Assembly: GCF_009870125.1 (NCBI RefSeq)
Contig: NC_046683.1
Location: 1,178,001-1,242,000, forward strand
Direction: 5' to 3'
Source: Drosophila pseudoobscura
Taxonomy: Eukaryota; Arthropoda; Insecta; Diptera; Drosophilidae
DNA: 64,000 nucleotides
Under the pieces are notes generated by a model, which searched no databases, was not told the origin of the DNA, and worked only from the letters and a program-made list of their open reading frames with translations. Every line of letters begins with the position of its first letter. Positions within the stretch are counted from its first letter, which is position 1. Positions 44,447 through 58,200 of this stretch are shown here, in pieces. The position numbers were made by a program, and so were the translations under genes.

Positions 44447-47400
44447 TAGCTAAAATTCCATATGATCTATATTTTTGGTTTTTTCGTTCAAATACATTTC
44501 TGGTTAACTTTTCGGCAGTCCCACAAACCCCCAGCCAATGCTTTCCTTCCTCCTTCCTCCTTCCAGTGGCAGTGGCAGTGGCAGTGGCTTCCAGGGACCA
44601 ACTGTTGCTGCTTGGCGGCACAGCCGCCTCGCTGAAAACACACCACACACGACGCAGTCACGCGATTCCACCACAGGACTCGCAGGAGCCACGAGACATA
44701 GTCACTCGGCAGCTCGGGGTTCAGTGGCCAGTCGCCAGTCGCTCGGAGCTCCCCAAGCAGGACAAATGGGCGCAGTCCCGTGGCCAGCTTGAAGGATTTG
44801 TGGCATGACGGGAGTCAGTGGGCAAAGGGGCAATAGGGCAAGCGGTGGGGAGGGGAGGGGGGTACATAACAATGAAAATATAATTTTAGGGCCTAGTAAA
44901 AATCCATGGCCATGGATAAAAATGTTCGTTACGCTTCCGCACGCAGATTTTCCTTCACGATTTCCAAACTCTGGAACATAAAAATTGCCAAAAAATATAT
45001 GTATATGTGCATAGTTTCGCTAGGCACACTGTTTTTTTTTTCTTTTTATTCGAATATTTTATATAGAAACCCTTCCCAGCAAGCTCCCCATCGTGGTGGG
45101 GGGAGGGGAAACTATGAAAATGAAAATGATATTGAGGCAAGTCAAATTTAATTTCACGCTTTGCCACACCACGCGGGTGGGGACTGTGGAGGGGCAGAAG
45201 GGAGTTGTAATAAAATGGATTTCTAATAAACCATGTGCGAGGGGGCATCCACAGATTACAACTGAAGGATCCTTGCGGGTTTATGGGAAGCACGCACTTC
45301 ACTTGGAAAGATATCCAAACGCTTTTTCGGATCTTTAACGAGAACTAGAAAGCGTTGGGGGAAAAGTCCAAGGAAATTCCACAAAAATACTCCTACTACA
45401 TCTTCGAAATAGTTTTCCCAAAGAAAAACCAGTGAAAGTGAAAGTGCCAGATGAAAGTGAAACTAATTTTTATTTATGGGAGGCACAAGTCGAGGTCTGA
45501 AGAAGCATAAGTGCTGCGAGTGGTGGCATGGGCAGGGGCATGGGCAGGGGCAGGGGCAGGGTCCTAACACAAAATTGCCCGGCATTATGGCAAGCAAATT
45601 GCAAAACACAAAGACACGCGGAGAAAGGGAAACAGATAGAGTGGGAGTGGGAGTGGAGAGGGAGAGGGGAGAGTAAGAAACAGGGAGACACACATGTAGC
45701 CGAAGCCTGGCTATAAACAATGAAATTTGTTGCTCACTTTTATGAGTTCCTTCCCTCAAAGAGCCCCCAAAGCAGAAGGCAGGAGGCTGGAGGCAGGAGG
45801 CAGGAGGTGGTTGTGTGGCACTGGGGCAGAAGGAGGTGTTGCAAGCAGAGCCGGGGGTGTGGGGTGGCACAGCATCAACATACTACTGCCTGTCCTTCCT
45901 GTTTGGCTGTTGAGTCCTTTTAGCCAATTTTAGTGTCTTACAATTTTCCGCATTGTCTCCGTTTTTGCGCTTATCCTCTATATGGCTCTCTCTCCTTCGC
46001 ACCCCTTTCTCCTTTCTCCCCTCTCTCTCTTCTCGTTTGGCCACTTTCACGCCACTGTCATTGCTAAGCTTAAGTTGTTGGAGCATTTTTGTTGTTGCCC
46101 CTGCTGTTATCCCTGGCTGTTGTTTGGTTAAAAGCATCCTTAGAGCCAGGACATATCAACTGGCAGGACACACACCACACCGCACCACACACACAGACTG
46201 ACAGAGAGAGAGAGAGATGGAGATGCGTCTGAGCGACTTAGAGATGGACCCTTGAAGGATCTACCATAGCTAGAGATGGACTGAGAATACTCATGATATT
46301 CTTGAAATGCAATTTATTAGTTGTTTCCCTAATCGGTCCATCAATATCCATCGATAGCCCCTTCGATTGGCTGTGCGAGCCCTAAGTATCGTGACTCTTT
46401 TTTTCTCTCTTTCCTTTCGTTCAGAATCATTTTTCTGGCCACCTAGTCGTAATCCGCAGCGTTTAGTTTATTGCTGGCCATTTGTTAAAACAAAGAGTGC
46501 TGTCACAGAGAGGCACAGAGAGGGAGAGTTGGGAAGATAGAGTTTATGAGGCTCTTTGCTTAAAAGTTATTAACTAAATTGTATGCACTGGAAATTGAAT
46601 GCTCAAACCTCCCCAGTACTCTCTCTCTCTTCCTCTCGCGGAAATTTAATCACCTCGAGTGCACAAAGAAAGAGCAAGGGATAGCGATAAAGACAGAGAG
46701 ACGGAGAGAGCAGGTCAGGTGTCCAAATGGTCAGCCCTCGAAAAGGCTGCCTTTTGGAGCGGCAAATGATAATCAGGCAAAGCTGCAACACAATATTTTA
46801 GTGTCGCAGTAAATGGAGACCGACCGGCAGGGGATGGATGTTGCCACGCAATGAGGCACAGAGGGATGTACCGAGGGGCTGTTTCAAGTCAAGCGATGCC
46901 GAGTCGATCAAGTGTTTTCGTCTCAGGTTATCCTTAGATCTTGCCACATTTTTTTTGGGTGGTGGAGGCGGCAGCAACACATGCTCCAATTACAAGCAGG
47001 ACATCATGCTGTCCTGAAGTGCGAGGGGAATACCCCATAACTTTTGTCAAGCGCCGGCCGTGCTGCAGCATGCCACAGAGGGGACAGAGAGAGAGAAGAG
47101 GAGCAATGTTGTTGCCACTGTCCCATGATGGTCGACTGGGGAACGCGGAGCCAGAAGAGCTAGAGAGAAGAGATACGACCAGAGAGAAAAAACAGTCCAA
47201 GAGGAACATCCTGACACTCCACTGAGCACAAAAATCATAGCATACTTTTGGGCGGTCTAGATTTTTGTGACTCTAAGACTCTAGAGGCTATACATACATA
47301 GACTTCTTAAGATCTCTCTCTTAAAGACTTTTCTTTTGGTTCGGAATATCCAAAATCGGTTGACTATATTGTATATTCTGGCCAAGAGGTTGGCAAACTG

Positions 47401-50400
47401 TGAAAAGCAATTGTTCTATAATTTCCACATTTTTGTTTTGCTTTTTTTGGGCAGTGTAGCTGGCCGACTTGCTGACTTGACCAAGTTTTTTGCCGCCTTG
47501 CCGCCTGCTGCCTGCTGCTGGCCGTTGCCATTTTTTGTGTCTGTTTTGGCGGATATGCGCTCTTAGCGAAAATTGCATTTGGCCAAATGAGTGCACTGGA
47601 GAGGAGAGATCGGAGGGCGGGAGGGCGGTAGAGCGGGAGAAGCCCTAAGGAGTCATGGACCGAAAAAAAACCAAAGTCCAAGACGACTCTTAATATTTCA
47701 TCTTTCATGCTCATTTGCACTTATGCGGAGAGTCGCACAGACTGTGGCAGTGGGTGGGCTGTGGGCTGTGGGTGGCCAGTGGGTGGGCAGTTTGTGTGGG
47801 AGAACAATGAGGGGGGAGACCACACGGCGTGTAATCAAAAGAAAACGTTGCCACAAGCTGCAGTTCCTTTTGGCCAGTCCAGTGTTTCTGTCTCTCTCAC
47901 ACTCTCTTTCTCCCTCTCTCTGGTATTTCACCTTCTTGCTGGCAACATTGATGACGTCTTTAGACGGGGCACGGATGCACGGGTGCACGGACGGGGCACC
48001 TGCTGCGAGTTATTTACAGCCACTGGAGGGCATTCGAAGCCAGGACAAGAAGAGCCGGAGCCCAGGACCTGCTCGTCCTTGTACAGCTATTACACATTGC
48101 CGGAAGCATTTGAATGTGTTTATGTGTAAGCGTCTATCGTATCGCTCAGCCGCCCCGTGGTCCGCCCCCCCCCCCCCCCCCATCCACGTCCCCGTCCCCG
48201 TCCCCGTCCGACAGCAACAGCAACTAAAATGTTTCCGTTATTAAGCTAAAGAAACACTTAACTTTTGCGCAAGGATCGGCAGCAGCAGCGGCAGCAGGAC
48301 GACGTCGACTCGACGCCAGGTGCAATGAATATGCACAGTCAGAGCGAAAGAGAAAGAGAGGGGAAACCGAAGCAGGAGCAGAAAGAGAATGTGAGAGAAA
48401 CAAGGGAAGGGAGCCATTGAGAACACGAAACTTTTGAGGTGTTTAAAACGTTAATTTGCTTTAGATTTTAGCCTCCCCCCTCCGCCATCACCACCTCTCG
48501 CTTCTCTCTTTCCCTCGCGCACTGGCTATGGGGTAACTTCTCCTTCTCGCTCTCTGAGAGTGTATGTGTGTGTGTGTGTGCGCTTGTGTGTGAATGATTT
48601 TCGCATTAACGCTTGCCACTTTGTTGGTTCGAGTCAACAGTAGAAAAAATTACTACTTGTTCTGCACTCCACCTCCTTCTTCTTTCTGTTCTTTGTTTTG
48701 TTCTCTCCTTTTTGTTTGCTATTCGTGTCCGCACTCGAGCCGATGACTGCCAACTTGTTCCGAAAATTAAGTACTACAAAAACACATTCTAAATTACACG
48801 CACACACACACACACACACACACATTGTTTTGGGGCCGAACATCGATGGAATTTACCCCCAACATACATATATAGAAAAATTTACTTTAAAATAGGTTTC
48901 TAAATTGTATTGAAAAATGTTTGAAATAACCATGAAATTTGTAGTAAAATTCATTATTATTGTAACTCTTTTTTTTTGTTTTTCGATTTAGGTTCTCAAT
49001 TCTGTGAAAGTTCCAATAAAATGAATCCAAATTAATTCACACACATATGTACATATGCTCATATGGATACATATATATGAACATCTCTTTTCCTTAATTC
49101 CTTTCGAGAGCTACACATTCCAGGACTCGCTCCCTCCTCTCTCTCTCTCTCTTTCTCTCTCTCTCTTTGTCTGCCTCTTGAAATGTTTTGTGAGAATCAA
49201 CTTTCATAATTAAATGGCAAGTCCGAGCCACCTATTAGAAGTGGCCCTGTGTGTGTGCACCACTTGCCACCTCTTGGCCCCGACACCAGCACCAGCACGG
49301 GCACCAGCACGGGCACGGGCACGGGCACACAGCGCGTCCCGCGTCCCGCACATGCATGCATAAAACAATTTAACACTTAACGTGGCCAGGAGCTGAAATA
49401 AAAAGCGCATAACTCATGCGAGAAGTCGACGGGGCAGCAGCGACGACGGTGCCATAAATTTCAAAAACAGCTACAAAACAGGAAGCAGCCGGCAGAGCAA
49501 CAACAAGAGCCAGAGGAACGGGAGGAACGGCAGAAACGGGAAGAACGGCAGGAACAAGTGGGAGCAGGAGGAGGAACAGGAACAAGAGCAGCAGCAGCAG
49601 CCAGAGGAACGGAACGGAACAGAACAGGAACTGGAGGAGCAACAAGAACAAGAACAACTCGAGTGGAATGTACAGCAGAAAATGGCGGAGACTGAAGCCA
49701 TGGAACAGGGTGCACCAACGGTACATGAAACCAGGGGGTAAGGCACTCACGAAAATTAAGAACAATATTAATATGGGAGACCCTACCTTCATTATTGCAC
49801 ATACCTTGGGAGGGGGTGATGGGGTGACGGGGGGAGAATCTGGCCAGCAATGGACTGCAAAAATATTAACTACCTTTTAGCGCAAAAAGCGGGCCAAGCT
49901 GACGTCAAGTTTTGTAGAAAATTATGTTTTACAATGCGAAAATTGAATTTCAGTTTATTGTTTTTCGTTTCTCGCTGCTGCTGCTGCTGCTGCTGCTGTT
50001 GTTGCTCCTTCGCTTCGCTTCGCTTTTTCTCATTTTTGTTTTACGATTAACTGTTAAATGCAGCCCAGCCCCAGCCCCAGCCCCAGCCACGACTTCTGCG
50101 TGTATCGCTCGTGTGTGTCCACCCCACCCCATCCCTTTGCTGTTGCAAGTCAACGACTTGGCCATGTGTGTGGGCTTGTTCGTTTTGGCCAACATGCAAT
50201 TCCGAGTAAAAGGAACATTTGGAGCCTGCCAAATTGAACGGAAATATTTACGGGGCATCGGCGTGGGGGAGGCAGTAGGAAACGATGGCAGAGTATGTGC
50301 CTGGCCACCCAGGGAAGTGGCGCGGAGATCTCTTATTGGATAATCGCACGAAGAGAGCGTCTATCCTTCCCTGGCAGACAGTCGCGGCAGCGCAAAAATC

Positions 50401-50760
50401 GCTGCAAGAGCCACCGTCCGATGATCGCGTCATGCTTGCACAGCCGAGGCTTCTCTTCTGGCTGGAGAGAGCGGCATGCTGGCTCAGCCGAGGCCTACCG
50501 ATGGCTAAAGAGAGTGAATGCTTTGCGCTGTTTCGGCTACTCTCTTCGTTGATTACGGTTCGACAACTCTCTTTCGTTGGTGTTGCTTCGGTTACTCTCT
50601 TTTCAATATCTACATATGTATGTACATATGTATGTAGGTGCACTGGCTCGTTCGCCCTCGTCTCTGTCTCTCACTTTTACATACTTTTCGGCTGGAAATA
50701 TATTTTACTGTAAAAAAAATAACATAAATAATAATAATAAAAAAAAATAAACATTAGGAA
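44447..50760. other. gene-poor region
   Basis: 6.3 kb with no supported gene. It has purine-rich and pyrimidine-rich stretches, GGGCAGGGGCAGGGGCAGGG-type runs (45530-45560), CCCCGTCCCCGTCCCCGT (48187-48210), a run of 17 C (48165-48181), CACACA (about 48800-48824), CAGCAG/GCTGCT runs (49590-49602, 49975-49998) and GAACGGGAGGAACGGCAGAA repeats (49515-49560). Long Pro-, Ser- or Leu-rich frames arise from these simple repeats. Polyadenylation of the lipase gene should lie just below 50760. Confidence 0.4.
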
Positions 50761-52252
50761 CTACTGCCACCGACACAGATCTCTTTGTCGGCTCCGGTCT
50801 CGTCTCCGGTCCCGAGTGCGACTGGCGCCCCTCCGCCAACCGCTCGTCCAGAGGCGCAGCATGAGCTGACCTGGACCATTCTTCTTCTGGCCAGAGGCGG
50901 AGGTGGAGTCCACCTGCCGCCCCACGCCGCTCAGCCAACCACCCAGCCGCCGCTGTACGTAGGGCTGCTGGGAGGCGGTCGTGAAGTAGAAGCTCCCCTG
51001 CGCCCTCCTCTGCGAGTGGATGCCGAAACGGGCCCGTCGGTTCTGGTCGCAATATCCGGCGGCGAACTCCCGGTAGCTGCCGCACTCGTAGCCCACGAAG
51101 GGGTACTGCGGGTCCATCGACTGTCGGAAAAAGATGGCAGCCGCTGAATGGCTGCAGGCAATGGGATCTGAAAGAAAAAACAGTCAATGTTTCTTGTTGG
51201 AAGAATCAAAGGATCTGCCACCCACTTGTGTTCTGCATGTCGCGGAGATTCATGAACATCTTGCAGTTCGTCTGCGGTGCCCGGCCACCGTTCGGATAGA
51301 AGTCGGCATGCCCGCACTTGAGGCTCGTCCCCAAGGAGCCGCCGGAGGTGTGCAGCACCTGCACGAACTTGGCGTCGCTGGGGTCCAGCCGGTACTTGGG
51401 CGAGACCTCGGCGGGCAGCGAGAAGAGCGGTCCGGCCGGATCCAGGCCGATGATCTGCTCCACCTGGCCCTCGAGCACCGCTCCGGCATAGCCGGCTGCG
51501 TGGGCCCCCAGACTGTAGCCGGCCAGGGTAACGTTGCTGCGATGGAACTGGCTGGGACGCAGCTCCTCCAGGGCCATGATGATCCCGGCCACCGTGAGGC
51601 CCACATCGAAGATGGACATAGAAGCGGTCTTGTAGTCGTTCTGCGACAGATTGCCCCAGTCCACGACGCACACGTTGTAGCTGGCATCAAATAGGGTCCA
51701 TGCTGGTGGTGGGGAGAAGGGGAAGGAGAACGGAGAGTGAGGGAGTCACAATCAAGGGTGGGGGGAACGCTCTCGAATTGCTTACTCAGCAACAGCTCCT
51801 GCACCCAGTCCTTGCTGCCTTTGTCGTTCCAGCCATGCAGGAAGAGGGCCAGCTTCTTGGAGGCATCCAGCTGTCGGAAGCCCCGAAGATCCCCCAACTG
51901 CAGAAGGAAGTGCACCTCGTTGCCAAAGTCCCTGTCCGAACTGGCGGGGAGGGGGGAAAGTGTGCAAAGGGTGCGAAAATCAGTCATCAATCACGGCCCT
52001 TGCCCCTGTCCCGGCCCCTTTTACGACTTACATGGTGCGGCATTCAAAGACAATGCCATGATTGAGATGGGCCCGCTCCAGGCTGTTCCGCAGCATGGTC
52101 TCCTGCAGATAGCGGAAGGTTTTCATCATGATGCTGTGGCGGTGGAGGCCCTGCACAGCAATGCCATCGCCGAGGAGCAGCAGGCCGGCGAGGAGCAGCA
52201 CCAGAGGAGGCGGCAAGGTCTGCCGGCGGAACACGTGACACGTGCCAGGCAT
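50761..52252 (-). CDS. secreted neutral lipase, pancreatic-lipase family
   Basis: Four exons: 52252-52032, 51940-51786, 51702-51226 and 51167-50761. Phases match at each junction, giving 419 aa. The N-terminal hydrophobic run (LPPPLVLLLAGLLLLGDGIA) acts as signal peptide. Lipase hallmarks in order: LALFLHGWNDKGSKDW (oxyanion loop), YNVCVVDWG, nucleophile Ser in GYSLGAHAAGYAG, Asp in IIGLDPAGPLF, a Cys-rich CGHADFYPNGG segment, and His in ACSHSAAAIFF. The triad is therefore complete, and activity on acylglycerols or phospholipids is expected. The C-terminus extends past the usual FTTASQQPY end with a basic tail (ASRTRDRRRDRSRQRD) of unknown role. The start was chosen for the signal peptide. 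No family member assigned; many such genes exist in flies (gut or reproductive tract). Confidence 0.92.
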
Positions 52253-55200
52253 GCAATCTTTATATATTTATACAGATCCAAATACGAAAACACAGATGAA
52301 TTTCCAATTTCAGAGAGACAGAGAGAGAGAGGAGAGAGACCGCTTGGTTTGCCACTTGGCTGGCTACTGAAGAACCCGAGCAGCCACCAGCCTCCAGCCA
52401 GCAGCCACCAGCCAGCAGAGCCCCGATCATCAAGATGATGATGATGACGACGATCATCCCATCCCGTTCCGTATGATGATGATGACGATGTAGCAGATGA
52501 TGCTGACGCTGATGCTGATGACCCTCTGTGGCGGCAGCTTCGTTCTTGGCTCCCTTTTGTGTGTGTTTGCACAAGTGAAAGTACAACAAGAAAGATGGTA
52601 TGCCGCTGTGGATCGAAGCCATAGATACTCTAACAGATCGTGCAACCGATGGTACTCTCTGCAAGGGCATCACATCACAAAGCTTGTAACAACTCTTCTA
52701 CTCCGACTTCGATTTCGATTTCTTTGGGGTCTCTCTCCCGCCACTCCACCACTCCACCACTCCATTGATCTTGACATAGAAGCAAAACGGTAGCTCACAA
52801 GCTCAATTTTGAAGTGTCATGGGCTGTTTCTAGTTTCTAGTTTACAGCTGGGCAAACTCCAACCAGAGATCGCATCGATAATAAAACCAACATAGTAATA
52901 TGTTCGCCGCAGTACAAGGCAGCACTACGCATTCCCGGCGCGATCGATCGTAAATGTAGTATAGTATATTCTTATTAGTGGAACCATAAACTATGCAGGG
53001 CTGGCCGTCTGTCGCTTTCATAATGCACTGCGAGAAATCCCTCTATACAACGTGGAATCTAAAGTTTGTTATTCTCTCAATATTAGAATATATATATCCA
53101 TATCTAAGATATACCAATAAACATTCAAAATCCTCAAACCCAAACAGTTTCTCGCAGTATATGACCGAAAATCACAGAAACTTACAAACTTTGACCTAAA
53201 AATGCTTTTTTATGTGGCGCCCATAAAAATGTTCAGCTTACAGCAGATTAACCATAAAATCATCTATTTTTTTTATCACCCTCTCCCCCTCTCTGCCTCT
53301 CTCTCGGTATCGCTGTTTCTCTAGAGCAAAGCTTTCTACACCAAAATGTGTTGAAATGCAGACAAAAAGAGAAGAAAAAGAGCAGAGAAATGTGGCAATA
53401 GGAGTAGGAAGAGTGTGGCTTACGCTAATGATGGCTAAGTAAAGTGCCAAATGAATTTCGTTTCATATTTCCACCAGCTTCCCCCAAGCACCAGTCCCCC
53501 CTGTTCCACCACTCCGATCTTCTGTTCTGTTGTCTTCGTCTTTTGGCAGTCCATGAATTTGCATATCTATCTGTATCTCTGTATCGCTGTATCTGTATCT
53601 CTGTGTGTGCACCTGTATCTTCTATCGGTGTCTCTATCTGTCTATTTCTGTCTATCTTTCTTGTGTTTTGGTCTGGCCTCAATGTCAACTTTATGTTCGG
53701 CAAGAATTTCGATATCAATCAAGCCGCAGAGCGAGACGGAGACAAAGAAAGAGAGGTAGATAGGGACAGGGGGAGCAGAGTGCTGCAAAGACACAATCCC
53801 CGCTTGGGGAATATATGCGAATAAATGTTGAGCTCTGCTTGGAAATTGCATTACAAAAGACAGAAAGATTAATCGGTGCTTTCTGAGCGTGACTATCGAT
53901 TAGCTCTATTCAGGCGACTAATAATCCCAAAAAGCCATCAATCCCGTATAGAATAGAAGTGTTCTGAAGGCAAGATGATAGATCGTCTAGTCATTAGCTT
54001 GTGCCAAAAAAAATCTCTGTAATCGTTGCGCCAAACAATCGCAAAATCTATTAATATTTCGGATTTTATCGTTAGCATTTTGGAATCCCTAGCGACTCTA
54101 CTTGTCACTTATGCGAACTTTGTTATACGGCTGAAAGGGTTATCTTTCTTTACCATTCAGACGAGCAAAGCGTGTAGCCTGCTCCAAGAATGATTTTGCC
54201 CAGAGTAAGTGCCTTATGTTGGACAGTTTTCGGGTTAAGCCAGTTAGAACTTCTATTGATGATACACCGATCCCGGACCAAATCGGATTGCCCGCTAAAC
54301 TTGTTGCATACTTAAAGGCGGCGGCCCTCTTTAAGCCATTTGTGTGGCAACAATCGAGTGTGCATTACGCATACGCCGCATGGTGCGGGTGCGGGTGCGG
54401 GTGCGGCTGCGGATTCATTAAATGTTATAAACTCATTAAGGCCTTTTTGTCTACGCGAATGGATGGGTGTATCGGTGTATCGGTGGAGAGGATGGACTGG
54501 GTGGAGTGGATTTTGTGGGTTTTGCTGTAATAACCGCAGAACATCTGCGAGGCCGCAGACAAAACCCCCACAGAACATATACATGTGTACACACACTCAC
54601 ACGCATAGAATACTCACAGACATACACACTGGCAAGTGGAAATCTTTGTGCAGAATTAATTAAGTAAACAATACGAAAATTGTGGAAATTGCTTTGAATG
54701 CGTCCCCAAACGATACACAAACACAGATGCAGAGACACTCTCTGACACAAGGATAACCGCACATAGGCACATACACATATGCAAAAGTTATTGCCAGCAG
54801 CTGTTGTTGTTGTTGTTGTTGTTGCTGTTACACATTATTATTATGATGCTGCTTAATAGGCAAACGACGAGTGTAGCCAAGGGGTATACCCCAATGCAAG
54901 AGACGGGACGGAGGGACAGGGACCACTCCCCCCACCTCCACAGCCAGCATCGCATTGTCTGTGGCAACAATTAAGCTGTACTTTCGCCTTAATGATAGAG
55001 AGACACATGAAGAAAATGGCCAGAACAAAAGGCAAGGAGGCCGTGTCTCAAGACTCTGAAGGGACTGACAAGGCAAGGAGCACCCAGAAAACCAAGGGAA
55101 TGAAAACGAGCAGGCCAAACAGAGGCGAGGAAATGAAAAGAAAGTAAAGTAAAGGAAGTGAAATGAAATGAAATGAAAAGGGAAGGAAAGGAGAGGAAAG

Positions 55201-58200
55201 GAAAAGTTGGAGCCCCCCAACCCACCAACCCCCATCTGTCGGGGGAAAACTTTTGATCATTCATGAATAATAAATGGGGATAAGCGAGTGAGTGAAAAGA
55301 ACACCACCGCCGATTCGCTTAAGATTCATAATTAATTCATAATTGTATGCCAGAGATTCATTCCAGAGAATCTTCACCGCCCTGCAGATACTTTTCATTT
55401 TTAAGCTCTCTACGAGTATGATCTTTTGCATAGTGAGATGCCCCCTCATCCACTCACCCTCTCATTCGCTCCAGCCAGACGCCAGTACGGCAGTACGCCC
55501 CCGCGTTGAGTGGAGTTCAGGGTTCACATGTCACGCGATTCCTTTCGATTGCCAGCTTCAGAAAGGCGTATAAAGGGCGTGGCTGCAGCATTGACTTTCG
55601 ATTTGTGGCTGCTACTGCTGCTGCTACTGCTGCTGTTGTTTCGAAAGGAAACTATTTTACCGCTCAATTGATTTTGCAATTTATTTGCGCGCATTATGCG
55701 AACGGCACATGGCAGGGGGAAGGGCGGGGGGAAGAGTAAGGCTGAGGATACCGACACATACACACACACGTGTCGTGGGCCTTGGCAAAAGGATACACGG
55801 ATACATTCTATAGCCAGAAAAGGGGTGGCATTTTCAATTCTATTTACTCCCAATAATCATCATCAATGTCAGTTTCGCTGGCACTAAAATACAAAATAAA
55901 AATAAAACTAAACCAAGCAAACAATTTTTGTTCCCTTACACTTCACTTTCTTCTTCGCTCTGTTGTGTTCCTGGGAAAAGTAACGAAACGTCAACAGGAT
56001 CATTGGCAGCATTGGCAGCACTGTCACACACACAGCAACACAGCAATGCTTCCAAGAGGGTGGAGCGGAGTGGAGTGCGGGGTGGCACAATGGCAGAAGG
56101 CAGAAGCCAGAAGGCAGAAGGCAGAACAGGGAGACAAACGCATTGAGAGTTGATGTTTATATCGATTGCTGGCAATTTCGTGAATTACACCAGACAAACA
56201 CTTGCCAGAAAAGCAGCTAGAGAGAGAGAGAGAGGGAGAGTGAGAGACAAAGGCAGCGACGGCAACAAAGAAGGAGGGAACAAGAGGCAGTGCTCCTGGC
56301 AAAAAAGAGAAAGAGCGACCGACACACACCATTCAGTTATATTCGCATGGGGGACACACTTGAGACACGTCGTCAGCGACGTGAGCATGTTGCTCCATTC
56401 CATTCCCTAACTCTCCTCCTCGTTGTTGTTGTTGTTGTTGAAACTACCGTTGTTGCCATGTCGCTGGCGTTTGTTGAATTGCTCCTTCCATGCGCTGTAG
56501 TGGAGTGGTTTTGGAGGACAAGTATCGTCGGGGTCACCAATTCAGCAGTCACCAGTCAGCAGTCACACTATGTTCTCTCCCCTCTCCCTCTCTCCCTCTC
56601 TCTCTCTCTCTTCACCGTGAGCATTCACGTTACTGTCACACACAGACAGAGAGACGTAGAAGACAACATAGCGGGGCGGTAATCACAATACAGAAGTGTC
56701 TATCCCTGGGCACAGGCGACAAATGCTACCATATCGAGGGGGTCTTAAATATTTTTTTCAATTAAATATTGGGTTTTTTAATATAATATTTTCATTACAT
56801 ATTTCCATTCTCGGGGAAAATCCTTGGAATAAAGACTTCTAAATCGAATCGTAACTATTCGATTCTCTGAGATTTTGTTCTCTGTGCGTGAATTTGTTGT
56901 TTCAGCTGCTTCGCTTTCGACCAGTTTTGTCGCCTGTTGCATGCCCCTGCTCTACTGCTCTACTGCTCTGCTTGTTCTTGTTGTTGGTGCGGAGGAATGG
57001 CAGATTCTACGCCCGATGCCTCCTGGATACTTGACTCTTCTCTAGTTCTCTGCTCGTTCACGTCCCAGCTTCACGCACACACGCAGGGACCAAAACTAAA
57101 ACAACAAATTACGTTAAATCAGTTTTTGTTCTTGCTTTTTTGTATGTATGTCCTTTATCTTTATCCCCCCCCCGCCCCAACCCCCACCATTTCCACCATC
57201 CGACCCTTCTACGTTATTTGTCGTTGGTCGTTGTTGTTTTTTTACGCTGACGCAAGAAAGTGTTGCATACTTTTCGGCGGGCATTCGTTTTTATGCGCAC
57301 GTTTCACGTGGCAGCAGCCAAGTCCTGTTATGTGCTTGATTGAAGTTTGTCTCAGCTTCCGTTTCCGCTTTATGTTTTTTCGTTTCCGCTGCAGCTCTCT
57401 TAAAGTGAAGAACTGCCACGAGCCATTGAAAAATATATACCCCGAAATATTGTACCCAAACAAAAAAAAAAAAAAGGAAAGAAGGAAAAACGGAAAAACC
57501 TGGGCGGGAACATTATGATTGCTTACATCATAAAGAGTACTATATTTTGTGGTGGAGTCTGGGGCAGCTTAGCGACAAATCCGCTTGTCGGGCAACACAC
57601 ACACACTCAAATGTAGATACAAATAAACATTAACAACAACAACAACAACGGCAAGCATGGCGGACAAACGGCGGCTGCATGGTGGGTGTGGGTTTGTGGG
57701 GGGGGCAGGGCCACGGGGCAGGGAAGGGCATGTAAGCAGCTCACGCGCTAAGCTCGAATAATTTGCACAAAAATACACAAACACTCGCATAACATGCTTA
57801 AAAATAGATTACAATGGTATAAAGTTAACAATGCCACACACACACACACACACAGGGAGAACATGCCACGCCTACCTCCTACCCTCGCCCTCCCCAGTTT
57901 CTGCCGCTTACATAAGCAAAAAGTGAATAGGGGGGATTGGGGGATTGTAAATTCACTCGCGGGTCGCAGAACGCGCTAAAAACGCAAACAAAAATTTGCA
58001 GCTTTCTATCGCATAAATAAAGTTTAAAATAAAGTGCGAATGAAGAAGAACTGCGAGGGGGTCATGGGGGAGGGAACCGCAAAGTTCACACGCAAAGGCA
58101 TGCGGCACGCCCCCAAACAAACGTCATTTAAAAGTTATTTGGACGCTAGTTGGTGTTTATGTAAAAGTAGCTCGACGTTGCCCCAGGCCCCAGGCCCCAC

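Noticed and set aside
45463-45870. Pro/Cys-rich minus-strand frame
   Set aside because: Encoded by GGGCAGGGGCAGGG-type repeats. No signal, domain or splice support.
54179-54410. Possible exon (SIDDTPIPDQIGLPAKLVAY)
   Set aside because: Looks partly protein-like and follows a CCCAGAGTAAGT donor-like word, but it runs into a GGGTGCGGGTGC repeat, and no partner exon or family could be found.
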